From contig LUCD01000022.1 in assembly GCA_001593925.1 (NCBI GenBank), positions 5,197 to 17,871 on the forward strand: a stretch of DNA of 12,675 nucleotides. Reading direction: 5' to 3'. This document shows positions 5,743 through 11,238 of the stretch, one piece after another (position 1 is the first letter of the stretch; every line of letters begins with the position of its first letter). The translations under genes and the position numbers were made by a program. Source of the stretch: Candidatus Bathyarchaeota archaeon B26-1. GTDB lineage: Archaea; Thermoproteota; Bathyarchaeia; Bathyarchaeales; B26-1. A model generated the notes under the pieces. That model was not told the origin of the DNA. It did no database searches and saw nothing but the letters and a program-made list of their open reading frames with translations.

Positions 5743-6621
5743 TTACCTCTTAATTCTGTGGAGAACATACTTAACGATCTCGTCGGCGATGTTTATGGTT
5801 GTGGTGGACTGGAGCCCCCTCCACCCCGGTTGGCTGTTAACCTCCACTATTACCGGCCCTCCTGCGCTTTCTAGTATGTCGACCCCGGCTAACTCGCATC
5901 CAACAGCCTCAGCCGCCTTAACGGCTATCTCCTCAACTTCTTCGTCTAGGTTGACTGGGAGGGGCTTCGCGCCTTGGCTGACGTTCGTCTTCCACGAGTC
6001 GGAAACCCTGCGCATGGACGCTAAGACTCTGCCCCCCAGAACTAGAGCCCTTAAGTCGGAGGAGCCGTGGGGAATGAACTCCTGTAAGTAGAGGACTTGG
6101 TGGTGGAAGTCTACCGCCCTGAAGATTCTCTCGGCCACGTTAACGTCTGAGATTCTCGTCGACCCCCTCCCTCGGGAACCGAAGATCGGCTTCAGCACTA
6201 TGTCGCCTCCGAGCTCATGGAAGGCCTTCAGAGCCTCGTCCGCGCTCTCAGTCACGACTGTTCTTGGAACGGGTAGTCCCGCCTCCTCCAAGAGGGCTGA
6301 CGTGTAAAACTTGTCAACCGACCTTTCGATTGCGGAGGGCGGATTCAATATGAAGAGGCCGAGCCTCTCAAGCCTGTGGAGCATATCCATGCGGAAGATT
6401 ATCTCCTCGAGGGAGCCGCGCCCGATCGGGCGGACGATTATGGCGCTTAAGTCCCTGAGTACATCGATGTCCCCGAAGGAAGCTGTCGGCTCCGCTCCAA
6501 CCCGGGCTACGATCCTCTGAAACCTCATGTTGATCGGCTCTATGTTGCGGCGTTCCATGGCGGTTCTGAGCTGGGCTGAACACCAAGATTCCTCGTTGCG
6601 TGTCAGTATACCGATCTTCAA
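5743..6621 (-). CDS. RimK-type ATP-grasp ligase, MptN/CofF-like
   Basis: A 292-residue ATP-grasp ligase of the RimK-related glutamate ligase group. Residues 1-92 form the variable N-domain. The ATP-grasp core shows NPPSAIERSVDKFYTSALLEEAGLPVP (93-119), IVLKPIFGSRGRGSTRI (141-157) with the ATP-binding lysine and glycine loop, LQEFIPH (179-185), DLRALVLGGRVLASMRR (189-205), AGVDIL (245-250) and the metal-binding VIVEVNSQPGWRGLQ (257-271). Such enzymes add amino acids, usually glutamate, to a carboxylate through an acyl phosphate. Given the Mch and Fwd genes nearby, tetrahydromethanopterin:glutamate ligase (MptN) or F420 gamma-glutamyl ligase (CofF) is the likeliest role; a ribosomal-protein or LysW-type ligase cannot be excluded. 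The start is TTG at 6619-6621, because a TGA is in frame two codons upstream. It lies 40 bp after the PPP phosphatase gene, presumably in one operon. Confidence 0.8.
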   Translation of the reverse strand: MKIGILTRNEESWCSAQLRTAMERRNIEPINMRFQRIVARVGAEPTASFGDIDVLRDLSAIIVRPIGRGSLEEIIFRMDMLHRLERLGLFILNPPSAIERSVDKFYTSALLEEAGLPVPRTVVTESADEALKAFHELGGDIVLKPIFGSRGRGSTRISDVNVAERIFRAVDFHHQVLYLQEFIPHGSSDLRALVLGGRVLASMRRVSDSWKTNVSQGAKPLPVNLDEEVEEIAVKAAEAVGCELAGVDILESAGGPVIVEVNSQPGWRGLQSTTTINIADEIVKYVLHRIKR

Positions 6622-6661
6622 GCTTCAACCGCCTCTTCAGCTGGCGCTTTTCGCTTTCATC

Positions 6662-7615
6662 TCAGAACTTGTGGACGCGCCGTATTATCTCTTTAGGCTC
6701 CTCAACTTCTTCGGAGAGGTCCAAGTGTAGGTAGGCGCCTGCACTGTTATAGTATGGGGGTCCCCTCCTCGAGAAGAGTGTCAGAACCTTGCCTGAATGG
6801 TTCATCTTGAACCCTTCTTCGGATGGTTCGTGGCCCCTTATGAGCAGTCGAGCCCCAACGATCTTGAGGAACCTCTCAGTTACGTCCGGGCCGAAGAGCC
6901 TGCCTGCTCCTCTAGGCGAGAAGAGGGTTCCCCTAACACCTTCGACGGGGTCGCTCCACAGTATCTCTTCTAGGTGGCTCTCTTCAGGATGCTTCAGGTG
7001 GGCGTAGGCGACGTCATCAACGTTCTCAGCCTCGCTGGGAACCCCTCCGTGGAGCATGACGTATCTCCCTTCAACTAGGACTGCTAGGTGAAGATAGTCG
7101 AAGAGTTCCGTCAGCCTTCCGTATATCTCTCTTCCGGAACCTTGAAACTTCTTCTCTAAGTAGTATGGGAGGTCGTGGGGGTGGGCTAGGAGGTCTCTAG
7201 GCCCCTCATGGTTCCCCCTCAACAGGACTACACGCTTCGGAAACATCCTCTTCAACGTTAACACCACGTAGTAGACCTCTGGGGAGAAAAGCCCCCTATC
7301 CCCGTAGTCCCCCAGAAAGATCAGGTACACATTCTCCCTTAAGAGCCTCCCCGGAAGACCGCTCTCTCTTAGAATTAGGGTGAGACTCTTCAGGTCTCCA
7401 TGCAGGTCTCCAATGACGAAGGCCTCTCCAGAAGTAGGCAGATAAACAAGCCTCCCCACAACCTTAAACCCGTCCCCGCGGCTAATTCCCCGAGCCTCAT
7501 CTAGGAGTATGCGGCCAACATCCTCGATGAGCCCGATGAACTCTTCAGGGCCAACCTTAAGAGCCTCCTCAGCGAGGTCATCCGGGCTCGTTAAGGAACG
7601 ATCCAAACTCCTCAA
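6662..7615 (-). CDS. PPP-family serine/threonine protein phosphatase (PP1-like)
   Basis: A 317-residue metallophosphoesterase with the full eukaryote-like PPP signature: GDLHG (69-73), GDYGDRG (102-108), RGNHE (133-137), MLHGG (187-191), LWSDP (219-223), RGHE (260-263) and a PP1-like LTLFSRRGPPYYNSAGAYL (278-296). These give the two-metal site and catalytic histidine that remove phosphate from phosphoserine and phosphothreonine. The second motif has Gly where most PPP enzymes have Val (GDxVDRG). A helical stretch of about 60 residues precedes the domain, much as in PP1. It acts in the cytoplasm, with no membrane segment. The start is TTG at 7613-7615: the nearest in-frame stop upstream is a TAG nine codons away, with no ATG or GTG between. 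A TATA-like box sits about 30 bp upstream. It heads the run ahead of the ATP-grasp and mobA genes; its targets are unknown. Confidence 0.9.
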   Translation of the reverse strand: MRSLDRSLTSPDDLAEEALKVGPEEFIGLIEDVGRILLDEARGISRGDGFKVVGRLVYLPTSGEAFVIGDLHGDLKSLTLILRESGLPGRLLRENVYLIFLGDYGDRGLFSPEVYYVVLTLKRMFPKRVVLLRGNHEGPRDLLAHPHDLPYYLEKKFQGSGREIYGRLTELFDYLHLAVLVEGRYVMLHGGVPSEAENVDDVAYAHLKHPEESHLEEILWSDPVEGVRGTLFSPRGAGRLFGPDVTERFLKIVGARLLIRGHEPSEEGFKMNHSGKVLTLFSRRGPPYYNSAGAYLHLDLSEEVEEPKEIIRRVHKF

Positions 7616-7695
7616 CTCCCAAAGCCTAGAAGAGGTATACTAAAATATAAAGGAGAAGCCTTCTCAATGAGGGTCGTCGGGAAGGGTGAGCGTTT
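7616..7695. promoter_or_regulatory. Shared divergent promoter region (PPP phosphatase / FrhB-like gene)
   Basis: The 80-bp gap has one AT-rich core, 7636-7652. On the minus strand it reads TTATATTTTAG about 30 bp before the phosphatase TTG start. On the plus strand it reads AATATAAAGG about 45 bp before the FrhB-like ATG, which has a Shine-Dalgarno GGGTGAG at 7684-7690. The two transcripts probably start from overlapping TATA sequences. Confidence 0.5.
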
Positions 7696-8739
7696 ATGCC
7701 CCTAGAGAAGGTTGGGTTCGAGGACTCTCTCAAGAGACTCGTCGTCCCAGAGCTCTGTGTAGGTTGCGGCTCCTGCGTGGCCTTCTGCCCCATGAAGTGC
7801 CTAGAGTATTCTGATGGTTTACCTAGGCTTGTGGGGAGGTGCACGGAGTGTGGGATATGCTTCCAAGTCTGCCCGAGCTGCGGCCCTCCCCAAGAGGAGA
7901 TCGAGAGACTCATCTTCGGGAGGGAGAGAAGGACGGAGGAGGAGTTCGGCGTCTACCGACGCGTCGTCGTGGCGCAGACCACCGACAGGAGGATACGTGA
8001 AGTATGCCAAGACGGAGGCCTTGTCACGTCGCTCTTAACGTTCGCCCTCGAGGAAGGCTTGATCGAGGGGGCTATCGTCTCATGCGTCAGCGAGGAGAAA
8101 CCTCTGAAGCCGGTTCCGAAGCTGGCCACAACGGTTGAAGAGATCATAGAGTGCGCCGGAACGAGGTATGTATACTCCCCAAACCCCCTAGCCTTCAGGG
8201 AAGCCCTAGCTAGGAGGGTTAGGAGCTTAGCCTTCGTTGGAACCCCCTGCCAGATAAGGGCTCTACGCAGGATGGAGATTATCCCGCTGAAGAGATACGC
8301 CTCAGCCCTAAAACTCTTGATAGGCCTCTTCTGTAGCGAGAGCTTCACGTATGAAGGCTTCGTTGTGGACGGGATCAAACGTAAGCTCGGCGTGGACCCG
8401 AAGGACGTTAAGAAGGTGAATATCAAGGGTAAAGTCTTGGTGACGACTGTTGAAGGTGAGGTTGAGGCTCTTCCGATCGAAGACGCAAAAAAGTATTCGT
8501 GGAACTGCGGTAGATGCGGAGACTTTTCAGCCGAGCTTGCGGACATCTCGGCTGGAGGGGTCGGCCTCCAAGGCTGGACTTTGACGGTTATAAGAACCGA
8601 AAGGGGTGAAACGCTCCTTAAAAGGGCTGAAGAGAAAGGCTTGATAAGGGTGAGGCCGGTTGAGGAGGAACCGAAAGCCTACAGGATTCTGGTCAACCTC
8701 TCGAGGAGGAAGAGGAGACGCCTCCTCCGTCGGCGTTAA
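7696..8739 (+). CDS. FrhB/FdhB-like F420-dependent iron-sulfur flavoprotein
   Basis: A 347-residue protein of the coenzyme F420 hydrogenase/dehydrogenase beta-subunit family (FrhB, FdhB, FpoF). The N-terminus is a two-cluster ferredoxin domain: Cys21, 24, 27, then 31-Pro and Cys49, 52, 55, then 59-Pro, with extra Cys35 and Cys62. The family domain follows: VCQDGGLVTSLLTFALEEGLIEGAIV (103-128), FVGTPCQIRALRR (180-192), IGLFCSESF (209-217) and the C-terminal WNCGRCGDFSAELADISAGGVG (269-290), whose cysteines hold a further cluster. Such proteins bind FAD and pass electrons between F420 and iron-sulfur partners. No hydrogenase, Fpo or Hdr partner is adjacent, so its redox partner is unknown. The ending is very basic, with runs of Arg. 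The ATG at 7696 has an in-frame TGA three codons upstream, which fixes the start. A terminator-like hairpin follows it. Confidence 0.87.
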   Translation: MPLEKVGFEDSLKRLVVPELCVGCGSCVAFCPMKCLEYSDGLPRLVGRCTECGICFQVCPSCGPPQEEIERLIFGRERRTEEEFGVYRRVVVAQTTDRRIREVCQDGGLVTSLLTFALEEGLIEGAIVSCVSEEKPLKPVPKLATTVEEIIECAGTRYVYSPNPLAFREALARRVRSLAFVGTPCQIRALRRMEIIPLKRYASALKLLIGLFCSESFTYEGFVVDGIKRKLGVDPKDVKKVNIKGKVLVTTVEGEVEALPIEDAKKYSWNCGRCGDFSAELADISAGGVGLQGWTLTVIRTERGETLLKRAEEKGLIRVRPVEEEPKAYRILVNLSRRKRRRLLRRR

Positions 8740-8752
8740 CTCATTTTTGAGT
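8739..8752 (+). terminator. Possible terminator hairpin after the FrhB-like gene
   Basis: ACTCA-TTTT-TGAGT forms a 5-bp stem with a T-only loop starting at the last base of the stop codon. The T stretch is short. The next gene has its own TATA-like box just downstream, which suits a transcript boundary here. Confidence 0.3.
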
Positions 8753-8756
8753 AGCA

Positions 8757-8808
8757 ACTCTTAAATAATAAAACGCTTTTCCCTAAGGAAGAGCGGCCTC
8801 CAAGGTGA
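8757..8808 (+). promoter_or_regulatory. Promoter and ribosome binding site of the RibU-like gene
   Basis: CTTAAATAATAAAA at 8760-8773 is a strong archaeal TATA-like box. A start about 25 bp downstream would leave a leader of some 20-25 nt carrying AAGGTGA (8802-8808), eight bases before the ATG at 8817. This supports the chosen start and separate transcription from the FrhB-like gene. Confidence 0.5.
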
Positions 8809-8816
8809 ACTCATAA

Positions 8817-9395
8817 ATGGACACTAGGACGATAGCCCTAACCTCGGTATTCGCGGCCTTCACCGTGATCTTAAACCTCTCCCCGCTCAGGATACCGGCG
8901 CCATTCGCCCCCTTCCTCATCTATCAGGTATGGGAGATACCGATAGTAGCTGTTTTTCTGCTCTATGGCACTCTAACGGGGGCGGCCGTAGCCTTCATAA
9001 ACACCCTAGTTCTGCTCGCGGTCTTCCCGGGAGAGCTTCCAACAGGCCCCCTCTACAACCTCGCGGCCACCCTCGCCACGCTCTTCGGCATATACTTAGT
9101 ACATCGATTCGCGGGTACGCACTCCAACAGGCGGGGGGAAAAGGCCTTAACCATCCTCTTCACGGCCGTCGGAACCCTCTCAAGGGTGGGGGTAATGACG
9201 ATCATAAACTGGGCCCTCCTTGGGTATCCTCCCCCTCTCGGCTTAAGTTTGCCCGAGGAGGCTATCATGGCGACGCTCCCGCTAATAGCTTTATTCAACG
9301 CTACCCTCGCTTTGTACACGATTCCTCTGGGATATATAATAGCGAAGAGGGTGAGTCTGAGCTTAAAGATGAGGATGTGGGAGCCTAAAGCCTAA
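8817..9395 (+). CDS. ECF-transporter S component, RibU-like
   Basis: A 192-residue membrane protein with about six hydrophobic segments (roughly 5-22, 40-54, 55-71, 76-96, 109-135 and 150-176), as in S subunits of energy-coupling-factor vitamin transporters. The order LRIPAPFAPFLIYQVWEIPIVAVFLLYG (24-51), INTLVLLAVFPGELPTGPLYNLAA (61-84) parallels the FPIPFFP...LDFSDIPALIG...GELANFIAG pattern of riboflavin transporter RibU, so riboflavin or a related flavin or pterin is a fair guess. It is not proven, as S components are poorly conserved. No EcfA or EcfT gene is in the window, so it would share an energising module encoded elsewhere. Its neighbour upstream is an FAD-type flavoprotein, which is consistent with but does not show a flavin substrate. 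The C-terminus ends in a basic tail. Confidence 0.7.
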   Translation: MDTRTIALTSVFAAFTVILNLSPLRIPAPFAPFLIYQVWEIPIVAVFLLYGTLTGAAVAFINTLVLLAVFPGELPTGPLYNLAATLATLFGIYLVHRFAGTHSNRRGEKALTILFTAVGTLSRVGVMTIINWALLGYPPPLGLSLPEEAIMATLPLIALFNATLALYTIPLGYIIAKRVSLSLKMRMWEPKA

Positions 9396-9428
9396 TGGGA
9401 GACGCCTTTCTTTTTGTGAGGCTCCCTA
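9396..9428. terminator. Possible bidirectional terminator between the RibU-like gene and mch
   Basis: GGGA (9397-9400) and GCCT (9404-9407) can pair with AGGC (9419-9422) and TCCC (9423-9426), leaving a bulge of three and a T-rich loop that includes TTTCTTTTT (9407-9415). The two genes converge here with only 30 bp between stop codons, so the structure could serve the plus-strand transcript, and read-through from either side would give antisense RNA. Confidence 0.35.
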
Positions 9429-10406
9429 TAAGCCGATCGACTTCTTCAACATCTGCGGGTTGACTGCGCCAGCCGTGAAAGTCCTTCCAGTCTTGACGTT
9501 ATTGATGACTATGGATGCTGGTGCGAAGAGGTCTGGGTCCACCTTGTAGAAGTCGAGGCCGGCCTCCTTAAATATCTCGATGAAGGGCCTGCCGTACTCT
9601 TTGGAGGCCGAGGAGACGGCTCTCGCGGTCAGCCTCTCAAGGGCCTCGTCGTCATCGTACGCTACGGTGTAGTATGTTGCGCCTCCATACAGTATGGCGT
9701 CGTTCATTCTCCCCATAGCTTCAACAGCATCCGGATGGACGGGCATCACAGGAGCTAATCCGAAGGCGTCGATGAAGGCTTTTGGGTCGAACCCGAGCCT
9801 AGCGAGCCTGTGAATCCCCGTCTCGACAACCCTCCCAGAGACCTGAACGAAGCCGGCTACGGACGTCGTCGGGACAACGACGACCGAGAGTCGGCTCGGC
9901 TCAACCCCGCACTTCTCCGAAATGTACTCTATGACCCCTTCCGGAGGCTCCTTAGATGTCTCAAGCACCATAACCGCTACGTCCGCCTCGTCCCGGTAAG
10001 AGATTTCCTTGTAGATCGACTTGGGTTTGGAGGCTAAAGCCCTAGCCGGCCCGGAGCCTATCGCCGAGTAGTTGCCTACCTTTATGCGCCACCCGGCGAA
10101 CTGTGACCCTAAGGTCGCTATCGCAGGCTTATCGGTGTAGACGGAGACTGAGGGGAGGATTAGACCCCCATACTCTCCATACGTGATCTCAACCTTCCCG
10201 AGGCCTCCGAGGCATATCTCGGTGACCACCTTCCCGGCGAGGAGTCCACCTTCAGCCTCAACCCCGAAGTCTATCACTCTGGCGCCTAACCTGGTTTCTT
10301 TAACTGTTGCGCCGTAACTCTCCGGGTTCTCGCATACTTTCTCAACGATCCTCCAAGCGTTGAGGTTTACACTTATCTTCCCGGTGTCCAACTTTTCTCT
10401 CCTCAT
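9426..10406 (-). CDS. mch: Methenyltetrahydromethanopterin cyclohydrolase
   Basis: A 326-residue Mch, close to the usual 315-325. It interconverts N5,N10-methenyl- and N5-formyl-tetrahydromethanopterin in the cytoplasm, next to formyl transfer in the C1 pathway. Family stretches are SVNLNAWRIVE (12-22), the LGSQFAGWRIK (99-109), GNYSAIGSGPARAL (111-124) substrate-site region, VPTTSVAGFVQVSGRVVETGIHRL (178-201), FGLAPVMPVH (215-224) and MGRMNDAILYGG (231-242). No key stretch is missing. The ATG at 10406 lies three bases after the fwdC stop, so translation is coupled. It is the last gene of the fwdA-fwdC-mch operon, an order that puts the first and third steps of the pathway together without the formyltransferase (Ftr). 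Confidence 0.96.
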   Translation of the reverse strand: MRREKLDTGKISVNLNAWRIVEKVCENPESYGATVKETRLGARVIDFGVEAEGGLLAGKVVTEICLGGLGKVEITYGEYGGLILPSVSVYTDKPAIATLGSQFAGWRIKVGNYSAIGSGPARALASKPKSIYKEISYRDEADVAVMVLETSKEPPEGVIEYISEKCGVEPSRLSVVVVPTTSVAGFVQVSGRVVETGIHRLARLGFDPKAFIDAFGLAPVMPVHPDAVEAMGRMNDAILYGGATYYTVAYDDDEALERLTARAVSSASKEYGRPFIEIFKEAGLDFYKVDPDLFAPASIVINNVKTGRTFTAGAVNPQMLKKSIGL

Positions 10407-10409
10407 CCT

Positions 10410-11234
10410 TTAGAGGTACTTCTCGTAGAAGTTGAGGTGGGGGTTTCTGGGCTTCGAGACGAAGAGTCTGCCCTTCCCGTCCTCGGCTATGTCGCCTATG
10501 AACCGGTAGAATGGGCCTTTGATCTTCTCCCCGTTTACCTTGGCGCTCGACTTTACGTCGTCGATCGTGAAGGTTGGTAGGATTGAGGGGACGTAGCCGC
10601 ATAGGATTATCTTTCCGTCGGTCATCTCCGCTCCGGCTCTGCCCCCACAGTCTCCCTCGACGAGGATTGTTCCTCCGGCCATGTGAACCCCGACGAACTG
10701 GCCAGCGTCTCCTCGAATCTTGATTAGCCCTCCCTTCATGAAGCATCCAACCTCGCTTCCGGCGTCTCCATGTATGATTATTGTTCCCCCTTTCATGCCC
10801 TCCCCACTGCCTCTGTAGGAGGCTCCAACGTAATCTCCGGCTGAACCTTCAATCTCGATCAGTCCTCCCCGCATCATGCATCCGACCCAAGGCCCCGCGT
10901 CTCCAATCACCCTTATTGTTCCCCCTTTCATGCCCTCCCCTAAGTGCATACCGACATCGCCCTCCACAACTATGCGGCCTCTGCTCATCTCGGCGCCTAT
11001 CCTTCTAACCTTAGTTAGGTTCCCGCTCAGTATTATTGTGGGGCTCTCATCGTCCCCTGAGTTTTCATCCTTAACGATCTCGAAGAGGTCTCCTAGCCGT
11101 TTAAGCCGGTTTCCCTCCCAAACTTCCAGCCTAGAAGCCTCGGGTTCTGAGAGGCCGTCGAGAATGTCCGGGCTTATGCACCCCGCGTAGACTGGAGCCT
11201 TAAAACTCCGTTTCGGGCGTAACTTTATGATCAT
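10410..11234 (-). CDS. fwdC: Formylmethanofuran dehydrogenase subunit C
   Basis: A 274-residue subunit of tungsten/molybdenum formylmethanofuran dehydrogenase, which reduces CO2 to formylmethanofuran or runs in reverse. Residues 79-213 form the right-handed beta-helix shared with the C-terminal domain of glutamate synthase: seven or so turns of the GxxGxxMxGGxIxIxGDAG type, such as GMKGGTIRVIGDAGPWVGCM (101-120). Two of these turns are almost the same at DNA level (see the repeat entry). The N-terminus, MIIKLRPKRSFKAPVYAGCISPD, matches the FwdC cap, and the C-terminal region (220-274) is the usual short alpha/beta tail. In the complex FwdC joins the FwdA amidohydrolase and the FwdBD catalytic part. 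The ATG at 11234 is four bases after the fwdA stop. Stops and starts are tight on both sides. Confidence 0.94.
   Translation of the reverse strand: MIIKLRPKRSFKAPVYAGCISPDILDGLSEPEASRLEVWEGNRLKRLGDLFEIVKDENSGDDESPTIILSGNLTKVRRIGAEMSRGRIVVEGDVGMHLGEGMKGGTIRVIGDAGPWVGCMMRGGLIEIEGSAGDYVGASYRGSGEGMKGGTIIIHGDAGSEVGCFMKGGLIKIRGDAGQFVGVHMAGGTILVEGDCGGRAGAEMTDGKIILCGYVPSILPTFTIDDVKSSAKVNGEKIKGPFYRFIGDIAEDGKGRLFVSKPRNPHLNFYEKYL
10778..10940 (-). repeat. 28-bp in-frame direct repeat inside fwdC
   Basis: Positions 10778-10805 and 10913-10940 are identical over 28 bp and 135 bp (45 codons) apart, in the same reading frame. They encode the GEGMKGGTI turns at residues 99-107 and 144-152. The 45-residue unit between them repeats at protein level (GDAGxxVGCxMxGGLIxIxG), which suggests a unit duplication or gene conversion within the beta-helix. 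Confidence 0.85.
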
Positions 11235-11238
11235 GGGC

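Noticed and set aside
7953..8546. 197-codon minus-strand open frame opposite the FrhB-like gene
   Set aside because: Antisense to the conserved FrhB-family domain; its open length follows from the codon use of the real gene.
10700..11000. Regular repeats that could suggest a CRISPR or tandem array
   Set aside because: The periodicity is the coding sequence of the FwdC beta-helix turns; there are no constant-length unique spacers.
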